A stretch of 64,000 nt of DNA from positions 1 to 64,000 of the forward strand of contig NZ_JBBDHC010000011.1 in the NCBI RefSeq assembly GCF_037203605.1, written 5' to 3'. Source of the DNA: Denitratimonas tolerans. Lineage in GTDB: Bacteria > Pseudomonadota > Gammaproteobacteria > Xanthomonadales > Xanthomonadaceae. Every line of letters starts with the position of its first letter. Positions within the stretch are counted from its first letter, which is position 1. The position numbers and the translations under genes were made by a program. Shown in pieces: positions 54,296 to 62,288 of this stretch. The notes beneath the pieces were generated by a model. It ran no database searches and was not told the origin of the DNA. It saw nothing but the letters and a program-made list of their open reading frames with translations.

Positions 54296-55062
54296 GCGGC
54301 GGGCCGATCGCGCTGGCGGTCATCGGCGGCAGCGGACTGTATGCGCTGCCCGGCTTCACGCCGGAACGCACGATTGAAGCCGCAACGCCGTGGGGCGAGC
54401 CTTCCGGCCCGATCCGCGTCGGGCGGCTCTGCGGCTACTCCGTCGCGTTCCTCGCCCGCCACGGCGAAAGCCACGCGCTGCCGCCGCACCGGGTCAACTA
54501 CCGCGCCAACCTGCACGCGCTGGCCGAGTTTGGCCCGCAGGCCGTGCTTGCGATCAACACCGTCGGCGGCATCACGACCGCCTGTGCGCCGCGCGCACTG
54601 GTGGTCCCCGATCAGCTCATCGACTACACCCACGGCCGCGTCGCCAGCTACTGGGACGGCGCCGGCGAAATGCGCCACGTCGAATTCAGCGAGCCCTACG
54701 GCGCGCGGATCCGCAACGCGCTGCTCGATGCCGGCGGCGACGCCGGCGTGGCGCTGGTGGATGGAGCCTGCTACGGCGCGACCAACGGCCCGCGCTTTGA
54801 AACCCGCGCCGAGATCGCGCGGATGCGGCGCGACGGCTGCGACCTCGTCGGCATGACCGGCATGCCCGAGGCCGCGCTGGCGCGCGAGCTGAAACTCGAT
54901 TACGCCTGCCTGGCACCGGTGGCGAACTGGGCCGCCGGCTGCGACGACGGCAAGGAGATCAGCCTTGAGGACGTGTTCGCCAACCTCGCCGCCGCCAACG
55001 CGCAGCTTCCGGCGCTGCTGGCGTCGCTGCTGGCGCGGCTGGCGGGCGACGCGGCGGCCTGA
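54292..55062 (+). CDS. S-methyl-5'-thioinosine phosphorylase
   Basis: This 256-residue purine nucleoside phosphorylase-fold enzyme closely resembles the Pseudomonas methylthioinosine phosphorylase (IGGSGLYALPGF, ARHGESHALPPHRVNYRAN, GMTGMPEAALAREL). It would split methylthioinosine into hypoxanthine and methylthioribose-1-phosphate. Adenine-specific MTA phosphorylase is the alternative, but coupling to hpt favours an inosine substrate. It is translationally coupled to hpt. Confidence 0.9.
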   Translation: MSGGPIALAVIGGSGLYALPGFTPERTIEAATPWGEPSGPIRVGRLCGYSVAFLARHGESHALPPHRVNYRANLHALAEFGPQAVLAINTVGGITTACAPRALVVPDQLIDYTHGRVASYWDGAGEMRHVEFSEPYGARIRNALLDAGGDAGVALVDGACYGATNGPRFETRAEIARMRRDGCDLVGMTGMPEAALARELKLDYACLAPVANWAAGCDDGKEISLEDVFANLAAANAQLPALLASLLARLAGDAAA

Positions 55063-55082
55063 ACCGGCCACGTCAGTGCCGT

Positions 55083-55111
55083 CGCGCCCCCGCGCCGTGG
55101 GCGGGGGCGCG
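55083..55111. terminator. GC-rich hairpin between convergent genes
   Basis: An 11-bp perfect stem (CGCGCCCCCGC with GCGGGGGCGCG) lies between the thioinosine phosphorylase and the oppositely directed MMPL gene. It is probably a shared terminator; there is no T-run. Confidence 0.5.
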
Positions 55112-55146
55112 AACGCGCGGCGATGGGTCTGTGCCGTCTGCGGTGC

Positions 55147-57645
55147 TCAAAGCTGCGGCTTGAAGGTGTCCTTCTCGAACGGGCGCAGCAGCCAGCGGCA
55201 CAGGGCCGGCAAGAAGATGATCGCGGCGATCATGTTGACCACGAACATGAAGGTCAGCATCACGCCCATGTCGGCCTGGAATTTCAGATCCGAGAAGATC
55301 CACATGGCCACGCCCACGGCCAGCGTCAGCGCGGTGTAGAAAATCGCGATGCCGGTGGTCTTGAGCGCGATGAAGTAGGACTCGGACACGGTCTTGCCCT
55401 GGCGCAGCGATTCGCGCATGCGGGCGAAGATGTAGATCGCATAGTCCACGCCGATACCCACGCCCAGCGCCACCACGGTAAGCGTGTTGACCTTCATGCC
55501 GATGTCGAGCTCGACCATGAGCGAGTGGCCCAGCTCGGTCACCAGCACCAGCGGCAGCACGATGCACAGCGCCGCCAGCGGATTGCGGAAGCTGATCAGG
55601 CACATCAGGAACACGGCGGCGTAGAGGAACAGCAGCATGTGCTGCTCGACCGCGCGCACGGTGTCGTTGGTGGCGGCCATCACGCCGATGTTGCCGGTGG
55701 CAAGGCGCAGGTTGACCGCATCGCTGGTGAAGGCTTCGCCCGCTTCCTCGGCCTTCTGCGCCTCGGCGGCAAGCTGCTCGCGCAGGTTCACGCCTTCGTG
55801 CCAGGCACCGTTCGCCTCGCGGAAATCCTTGACGGAGGCAACGACGCGGTCGATGGTTTCGGCGCGGTGGTCGGACAGGAAGGCGGTGACCGGCATCGCC
55901 GAGCAGTCGGAGTTGAGCAGGCCCGAATCGGTCTCGAAGCCCTGCGTGGCCAGGCGCAGCGAATCCGAATCGCGCGGCAGCACGCGCCACTTGATCGCGC
56001 CATCGTTCCAGCCCGCGTTGACCAGCTTGGCGGCCATGGGCAGGGTGATGACCTGCTGCACGCCCGGCACGTTGGTCAGGTGCCAGGCGAAGCGGTCCAC
56101 CAGTTCCATGGTGGGATAGCTCATGGTGCAGGCGTCCGGGCGGCCTTCCACGATGACGTTGAGGATGTCCACGCCGAGCGCAAATTTTTCGGTGATGGCG
56201 CGCGCGTCCTGGTTGTAGCGCGCCTCGGGGCGCAGCTCGGCCACGCCTTCCTGGGCATCGCCGACCATCACCTTGTCGCCATAGTCCTCGGCGAACCACC
56301 AGGTCGTCACGCCGATCAGGATGATGATGGCGGCCGGGATGGGCTTGCTGAAGCGGGTGAGGAAGGCCCAGATCACGTCGAAGCGGGTGAGCTGGCGCAG
56401 GCGGTACTCGCGCTTGCGCTCCATGTTGCGCAGGCGGGTATAGGACAGCAGCACCGGCAGCAGGATGAGATCGGTCAGGAGCGTGAGGGCCACGCCCACG
56501 GTGGCAGTGATGGCCAGCTCGAAGATGATCCGGATCGGGATCATCAGGATGGTGGCAAAGCCGATGCAGCCGGCGATGAGGGCCACGGCACCGGGGATGA
56601 GCAGCATGCGGAAGGCGGCGCGCGCGGCGGTGAGTGAATCCACGCCCTGGCGCTGGCGCAACTCGTCGACGGTGCCGTCTTCCAGGCCGCCGAAGAACAG
56701 CTCGCCGCGGAATCGGTTGATCATCTGCTCGCCGTGCGAAACCGCGATGGCGAAGATGAGGAAGGGCGTGAGCATGTTCATCGGGTCGATGCCGAAGCCC
56801 ATGAGGCGCAGCGCGCCGAGCATCCAGACCACCGCGACGAGGGAGGCGAACACGGTCAGGCTCGCGAGCTTGGCCGAGGTCGAATACAGGAACAGCAGCA
56901 GCCAGGTGAAGGCCACGGTCAGGAAAAAGAAGAGGATCACCGAACGCGCGCCGTCGCTGATGTCGCCGACCATCTTGGCAAAGCCGATGATGCGCACGTC
57001 ATAGCCCTGGGCCTCGTACTTGCCGCGCAGCGCCTCGAACTGGGCGGCGATGTCCTGGTAGTCGATCTTGTTGACCTCGCTTTCCGGGATGAGGTCGGCC
57101 CAGATCATCGCGCCGGACCAGTCCTTGGCGACCAGGCGGCCGACGATGCCGGCCTTGACGATGTTGCTGCGGATGGTCTCGAAGCTCTCGTCCGTCGCGT
57201 GCTCGGCACTGAATTCGTTGGGAATGACGTTGCCGCCGGCGAAACCGTCTTCCACCACCTCCACGAAACGCACGTTGGGGGTGAAGAGCGAGCGCACCCG
57301 GGCGTTGTCGGTGGCGTCGATCGCCATGACCTCGGAGGTGAGGCCCTCCAGCGCGGTGAAGAACCCCGGCGTGAACATGTCCTGGCCATCGCGCGCCATC
57401 AGCGCGACCAGCACGCGGTTGGCACCGCCGAAGTCCGCCTCGTAGTCGAGGAAGGTCTGCATGTACTCGTGTTCCAGCGGGATCTGTTTCTTGAATCCCG
57501 CGTCCACGCGCAGCTGGCTGGCCAGGACCAGCGCGATGACCGTGACGATGGTGAATATCGCCAGCACCACCGGCCGCGCGCCAAAGATGAGGCTTTCCAG
57601 CGCCCGGGTGATCGGGCCTGCTTCCACGTTGCCGCCATGCGCCAT
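55147..57645 (-). CDS. RND/MMPL-family transporter
   Basis: This 832-residue inner-membrane protein has twelve predicted helices in two repeats, each with one large periplasmic domain, as in HpnN/MmpL-type RND transporters (IAVSHGEQMINRFR in the first half, ALGVGIGVDYAIYIFARMRE in the second). Such proteins move lipids or other hydrophobic compounds across or out of the inner membrane. It follows the YCF48-like gene after 18 bases. Together with DUF1329 and DUF1302 genes it makes a recurring set in proteobacteria that degrade or trade in hydrophobic compounds. The substrate is unknown. Confidence 0.9.
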   Translation of the reverse strand: MAHGGNVEAGPITRALESLIFGARPVVLAIFTIVTVIALVLASQLRVDAGFKKQIPLEHEYMQTFLDYEADFGGANRVLVALMARDGQDMFTPGFFTALEGLTSEVMAIDATDNARVRSLFTPNVRFVEVVEDGFAGGNVIPNEFSAEHATDESFETIRSNIVKAGIVGRLVAKDWSGAMIWADLIPESEVNKIDYQDIAAQFEALRGKYEAQGYDVRIIGFAKMVGDISDGARSVILFFFLTVAFTWLLLFLYSTSAKLASLTVFASLVAVVWMLGALRLMGFGIDPMNMLTPFLIFAIAVSHGEQMINRFRGELFFGGLEDGTVDELRQRQGVDSLTAARAAFRMLLIPGAVALIAGCIGFATILMIPIRIIFELAITATVGVALTLLTDLILLPVLLSYTRLRNMERKREYRLRQLTRFDVIWAFLTRFSKPIPAAIIILIGVTTWWFAEDYGDKVMVGDAQEGVAELRPEARYNQDARAITEKFALGVDILNVIVEGRPDACTMSYPTMELVDRFAWHLTNVPGVQQVITLPMAAKLVNAGWNDGAIKWRVLPRDSDSLRLATQGFETDSGLLNSDCSAMPVTAFLSDHRAETIDRVVASVKDFREANGAWHEGVNLREQLAAEAQKAEEAGEAFTSDAVNLRLATGNIGVMAATNDTVRAVEQHMLLFLYAAVFLMCLISFRNPLAALCIVLPLVLVTELGHSLMVELDIGMKVNTLTVVALGVGIGVDYAIYIFARMRESLRQGKTVSESYFIALKTTGIAIFYTALTLAVGVAMWIFSDLKFQADMGVMLTFMFVVNMIAAIIFLPALCRWLLRPFEKDTFKPQL

Positions 57646-57663
57646 GATTGCTTGCTCCCCTGC

Positions 57664-58761
57664 TTATTGCCTGCGTGGCGCAAACTGGTCCACGCCCTTG
57701 TCACCGGATACCACCAGACTGCGGTTGGCGCGCGCGAGAACCGCCGCCAGAACCGGGGTTTCATGCGCCGCGTTGGCATAGACCTGATTGGTGACGGCCT
57801 CGCCTGCCCCGTCACGCAGGACAACGATGCCGTTCGCGCCCACTAGCACGAAGCCGCCCTCGCCCCGCGCCGCGCCGCCCATCAGGCTCAGATCGGTGCC
57901 GGTCTCGATGGCACTCCAGCTCTCGCCCAGGTCGTGGGTCTCGAACACGTTGCCGCGCATGCCGAACGCGAGCGCATGCTCACCCTCGTAGCCGATAAGG
58001 CCGAACATCGAGCCGCCGTAGGGCAGCTCGGTGCGCTCCCAGGTGTCGCCACCATCGCGCGAGCGGAATGCCGAGCCGCGCTCGCCCACGATCAGGAGCG
58101 CGCCGCTGCCGGTGCGGGCGATGGCGTTGAAGTGTGGGTCGCTCACATCGCCCATGGCCAGATCCGCATCGGACAGCGTCCAGTTGTCTTCGTCTCCTAC
58201 CGCCCCGCCCTGATCCACGGGATCGGCTTCGGGAGCATCGGATGCGGTGGATACGAACTGCCACGACGCACCGCCATCGGTGGTGCGCAACAGCTGCGAA
58301 TAGGCACCGACGGCAAACCCGCGGTCGGCGTCGAGCATGAGGATATCGAGCAGCGGCACGCCCTGGCGCGGATCGAACGCCGCATCGGGACCGGTGTCGA
58401 GCACGTCTTCGCGCTGCAGCACCCAGCTCAGGCCGCCATCGCGGCTGGCGAGGATGGTGCCGTCGTGCCCGACGGCCCAGACCGCATCGCCCACGGCTGC
58501 CACCGCCGTCAGCGTGGCGCGGGTGGGCACGTCGGCGACCTGGCGCCATTCGGTGCGGCTCTCGGACACGAGAATCTGGCCGCGATCTCCCACGGCCACG
58601 GCGCGCGAAGCCGCCTCAGCCAGGTCAAGGATCAGGCCCCGGCTGACCGCGAGCGGCATCATTTCGCTGTGCAAGGGCTCGGCGGCCGATGCCGACGCCG
58701 CCAGGCTGACGCCGAGCACGGCCAGCGCGACGCGCCGCGAGACGATTCGGATCACTTGCAT
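57664..58761 (-). CDS. YCF48-like beta-propeller protein, periplasmic
   Basis: This 365-residue protein has a signal peptide (about 1-27, ending SASA) and repeated beta-propeller blades with the pattern GDGGxSW or RDGGDTWE (SRDGGLSWVL, TTDGGASWQF, SRDGGDTWER), as in photosystem II assembly factor Ycf48 and BNR-repeat proteins. It probably acts as a periplasmic scaffold or adaptor for the MMPL transporter that follows. Its ATG is at 58761. Confidence 0.87.
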   Translation of the reverse strand: MQVIRIVSRRVALAVLGVSLAASASAAEPLHSEMMPLAVSRGLILDLAEAASRAVAVGDRGQILVSESRTEWRQVADVPTRATLTAVAAVGDAVWAVGHDGTILASRDGGLSWVLQREDVLDTGPDAAFDPRQGVPLLDILMLDADRGFAVGAYSQLLRTTDGGASWQFVSTASDAPEADPVDQGGAVGDEDNWTLSDADLAMGDVSDPHFNAIARTGSGALLIVGERGSAFRSRDGGDTWERTELPYGGSMFGLIGYEGEHALAFGMRGNVFETHDLGESWSAIETGTDLSLMGGAARGEGGFVLVGANGIVVLRDGAGEAVTNQVYANAAHETPVLAAVLARANRSLVVSGDKGVDQFAPRRQ

Positions 58762-58885
58762 GGACAACCCTCCCCTGGGCATTCGCCGTGCCGGTCCTGC
58801 CGGCATCGGCCCTGATCGCATGGTGCCGCTACTGGTACGCGGCAGGCAAGGGGCCGATTCACGGTTTTACCCGCCGTACAAACGC

Positions 58886-58916
58886 CGTCAGCCGCGCCTT
58901 GCGGACACGGCTGACG
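58886..58916 (-). terminator. Hairpin between DUF1329 and YCF48 genes
   Basis: CGTCAGCCG and CGGCTGACG (58886-58894, 58908-58916) form a 9-bp stem 20 bases after the DUF1329 stop. It could reduce transcription into the YCF48 and MMPL genes. No T-run is seen. Confidence 0.5.
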
Positions 58917-58936
58917 GGACGGAGACTGCGGATGGA

Positions 58937-60298
58937 TCAACGCACGCCGCGGGTACGCAGCGCCTGCGGAGTGAAGTTCTCGAGCGAGGACTGGAACGAG
59001 AAGTCCGCAGGGGAGTCCTCGTTGTCCACGCCGGTGGCGAGGTAGCGGCCGGACTGCAGGTCGTGGCTGTTTTCCATCGCGGTCCAGAACACCGGCACTT
59101 CGTAGTAGTTGATCGCCGGTGCCTCCGAGTAGCGCCACACCTGGCCCTGGGCGTTGTAGTGGTCCAGTACCAGGATCTGCCAGCTGTCCTCGTCCACGTA
59201 GAAGGTGCGGCGAGGATTGATGTGGCGCTTGCCCGGCTTGAGCGTGGCGTCCACCACCCAGACCCGGTGCAGCTCGTAGCGCAGGTAGTCCGGGTTGATG
59301 TGGTTGCGCTTGATGATCTCCGACAGCTTGGCACCGGAACTCTTCAGCCGGTACGAGTTGTAGGGAACGTACATTTCCTGCTTGCCGACGAGCTTGAAGT
59401 CGTAGCGGTCCAGCGAGCCGTTGAACATGTCGGTCATGTCCGAGGTGCGCAGACCGTCGGAGGCCGTTCCGGGGTTGTCGTAGGCCACGTTGGGTGCCAA
59501 GCGCACGCGGCGCTGGCCGGGGTTGTACACCCACGCCTTGCGCGGCTGGATCGCCTGGTTGAGGCTTTCGTGCACCAGCAGCACCTGGCCGGCGAGGCGC
59601 GCCGGCGCTTCCACCGACTGGTAAAAGTAGAGCAGCACGTTGTTGATGTCGGCGATGGTGTTGCCGGGCTTGTAGTACAGCCCCATGAACTCCTCGCGGA
59701 TCTTGACCATGTTGAACTGGCCACCGGCGGTCACCGGGGCGAGGTTGGTCCAGCGCGCGGCGCTGATGCCCTTGTACTTCATCTTGTGGTTCCAGATGAT
59801 TTCGGAACCATTCTGCGGAATCGGGAACGGGATGCCCTCGGCGGCGTCGAGCACGCCGTTGAGGTCCTCGCTCAGCCTGGCCGTAGTGGCGTTCTTGATG
59901 GTGTACTCGTAAGTGCGCTTGGGAAACGAGGCCGAGCGGCGCGTCGGATAGACATCCATCCGGAACGTCGCGTACTTCGCGAACATGCTCTTCTGGCCTT
60001 CGGTCAGCTGATCGGCATGTTCCTTGTAGTTGGCCTGGGTGATCGAGAATAGCGGCTTGTCCGCGGCGAAGGGATCGGGGTGGAACTTGCCCTGGACGTA
60101 GTTGGCCGGCGGGCTGGTGATGCCGCCTTCCCATGCCGGAATGGTTCCTGCGGCATTGCCGGCCTTGGTCGCGCCGATCGGCGTGAGTTCCTTGCCCAGC
60201 TTGCCCGCCTGGCCGGCGTCCACGGCCGCGAACACGCTGCCGGTAGCAAACGCCATGCCAACGACGACAGCCAAGGTGGTACGGGTACGGAAGGTCAT
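58937..60298 (-). CDS. DUF1329-family periplasmic protein
   Basis: This 453-residue exported protein has a signal peptide (about 1-24, ending VFAAV) and the DUF1329 domain: LTPIGATKAGNAAGTIPAWEGG near the N-terminus, then FPIPQNGSEIIWNH, YYEVPVFWTAMENSHDLQSGRY toward the C-terminus. DUF1329 proteins are predicted to have a LolB-like fold that could carry a lipid through the periplasm. It sits 22 bases after the DUF1302 gene. Confidence 0.92.
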   Translation of the reverse strand: MTFRTRTTLAVVVGMAFATGSVFAAVDAGQAGKLGKELTPIGATKAGNAAGTIPAWEGGITSPPANYVQGKFHPDPFAADKPLFSITQANYKEHADQLTEGQKSMFAKYATFRMDVYPTRRSASFPKRTYEYTIKNATTARLSEDLNGVLDAAEGIPFPIPQNGSEIIWNHKMKYKGISAARWTNLAPVTAGGQFNMVKIREEFMGLYYKPGNTIADINNVLLYFYQSVEAPARLAGQVLLVHESLNQAIQPRKAWVYNPGQRRVRLAPNVAYDNPGTASDGLRTSDMTDMFNGSLDRYDFKLVGKQEMYVPYNSYRLKSSGAKLSEIIKRNHINPDYLRYELHRVWVVDATLKPGKRHINPRRTFYVDEDSWQILVLDHYNAQGQVWRYSEAPAINYYEVPVFWTAMENSHDLQSGRYLATGVDNEDSPADFSFQSSLENFTPQALRTRGVR

Positions 60299-60320
60299 GT
60301 GTGCACTCCTTGGGCTGCGA

Positions 60321-62273
60321 TCAGAACGAGTATTTGGCCACGAGCGAGTAGAAATCGCGGTCGTAGATCTGGTTGTAAGGCTTGCCGCCGCTGAAAATGG
60401 TATAGCTCAAGTCGAGGCTCCAGCGCTGCATGTAGCTCGCCTCGACGCCCAGCGTGCCCGATTTGCGCCCCTCCAGGAAGTTGCCGCCGGGACCCGGGGT
60501 GGTACCGTTGACGTCGTGGTTGAAGGCGATGCGCGGTGCCAGGTTGATGGAGCCGCCGAAGGCACCGGGGTACTCGGCGCGTGCCGCTACGCGATAGCCC
60601 CAGCTGAAGGCCGTGGGGAAGCCGCCCGCAGTCCTGGCCGGATTGCGCAGGTAGCCCGTATCGATGGCATAGCCGCCGCCGGTATCGGTGCCTTCGCCCT
60701 CGTAACGCAGCTGGGACGCATCCGGGAAATCCCAGACGTTGGTGGCACCGATTTCGCCCACCACGGCGATCTGGTCGGCACCCAGGAAGTTGCCCGGGCC
60801 GAACATCTTGGTGAAGGTCGACTGGATCTGGCTGACCTTGTGCTTTTCCCAGCCGCGGATGTACTCGCCGGGCCCGTACTCGCCCAGCTGGCTGGAGAAA
60901 CGCAGCGCCGGCTGCGGGATCACCGCGTTGAGCGGGGTCAGGCCGGCGAACAGCAGCTCCACGTCATCCACCTGCAGCGGCATGTTCGGCCGGTAGCTCA
61001 GCTCGCCCTGGAAGGCGATGCCGCCGGGCAGCGAAGTGCTCCAGGACAGGCCGTAGAGGTCGATGCCTTCCGGATACTCGAGGAAATAGCTGCCCGAGTT
61101 GGGCGCGGTGTTGACGACCGAGATGCCCGAAATGAGCGGCAGGCGGCTGTGGTAGCGCAGGTAGTAGAGGCCGAACTCGGTGCCGTTGAACCAGTCGGAG
61201 TAGTAGCGCAGCGCGGCACCGTACTGGCCGCTGTCCTTGGCGTTGTTGTTGGGGCTGCGCGGAAAGGCCGCCGCGCAGCCGGCACCGATCAGCTGCATGG
61301 CGGTCGCCGCGCCGTAACGCGCGCTGTAGTCGGCAAACAGGTCGCTGTTGGCGTAGCCCGCGGTACCGTTGTAACAGGTGCTGCGGTACAGCGAGGGGTT
61401 GTTGACCGGCTGCGGCACGGTGCCGAAGTTCAGCATCACGTACTCGCCACCCGGCGAGGCGAAGTCGTTGGCGGAAAAGTAGGTGCCCGAGGCGTCGATT
61501 TCCACTTCCTCGAACTCGAACAGGTAAAGCGCTTCGAGCGAGAGCTTTTCGGTGAGGGAGAACGAGGCCCAGATCGAATCGACCGGCAGGTAGGCTTCCT
61601 TCAGCTCCGCACCGGCCACGCGCAGGGCGGACAGGTCGAACGGGTTGATGACATTGATGCCGTTCTGGATGAAGGTGCTCTCGCCCCAGCTCACCACCTG
61701 GCGACCCAGGCGCACCGTGCCGGTGCCGGCCTCGCCGTAGCTGAAGTTGTGGTAGACGAAGGCATCCAGCAGGCGGAAGCGTTCGCCGATCAGGTCCTTG
61801 GCCTCGCGAGTGAGGTCGCTGCGGTCGGCGTTCTCGAAGTCGTAGAAGTACGTGGCGCGGGCAAACGCACCGGAGTCGCGCCAGTTGAGCGATAGTTCCG
61901 AGGTGAGCTTGAGCGCATTGGAAATCACGTCGCCCTTCTCGTACTTGATGTTGCCGTCATCGCGGTTGGCCGAGAAGCGGCCATTCGCCGCGACCTGCAG
62001 CGCCTGGGCGTCCAGGTAGCGGCCGGCGGCGGTGAGTGCGCTGATCTGGGCGACGATGGTCGGATCGATATAGGACTTGGCCAGCAGATCTTCGGATGGG
62101 TCCTCGGCACGCCAGGAAGCACCGAAGGACACGATGGTGTCGAGCGAGCCGGAAAGTTCACCTCGGCTGAAGTCGAAGGCCGCGGCCGGCTGGAGCGCCA
62201 TCGCGATGGCACCGGCGATGGCCAGCGCCAGAGGCGTGCGTGCCGCGCGGGAGGTCTTGTGCATAGGGATCAT
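60321..62273 (-). CDS. DUF1302-family outer-membrane protein
   Basis: This 650-residue protein has a signal peptide (about 1-32, ending AAAF) and many short amphipathic beta strands ending in an aromatic residue (...SLVAKYSF), the mark of an outer-membrane barrel. The DUF1302 start FDFSRGELSGSLDTIVSFGASWRAED is typical. It would form the outer-membrane channel of the set. AGGAG lies 8 bases before the ATG at 62273, so this start is preferred to the one three codons later. Confidence 0.92.
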   Translation of the reverse strand: MIPMHKTSRAARTPLALAIAGAIAMALQPAAAFDFSRGELSGSLDTIVSFGASWRAEDPSEDLLAKSYIDPTIVAQISALTAAGRYLDAQALQVAANGRFSANRDDGNIKYEKGDVISNALKLTSELSLNWRDSGAFARATYFYDFENADRSDLTREAKDLIGERFRLLDAFVYHNFSYGEAGTGTVRLGRQVVSWGESTFIQNGINVINPFDLSALRVAGAELKEAYLPVDSIWASFSLTEKLSLEALYLFEFEEVEIDASGTYFSANDFASPGGEYVMLNFGTVPQPVNNPSLYRSTCYNGTAGYANSDLFADYSARYGAATAMQLIGAGCAAAFPRSPNNNAKDSGQYGAALRYYSDWFNGTEFGLYYLRYHSRLPLISGISVVNTAPNSGSYFLEYPEGIDLYGLSWSTSLPGGIAFQGELSYRPNMPLQVDDVELLFAGLTPLNAVIPQPALRFSSQLGEYGPGEYIRGWEKHKVSQIQSTFTKMFGPGNFLGADQIAVVGEIGATNVWDFPDASQLRYEGEGTDTGGGYAIDTGYLRNPARTAGGFPTAFSWGYRVAARAEYPGAFGGSINLAPRIAFNHDVNGTTPGPGGNFLEGRKSGTLGVEASYMQRWSLDLSYTIFSGGKPYNQIYDRDFYSLVAKYSF

Positions 62274-62288
62274 GGGAGAGCTCCTGGC

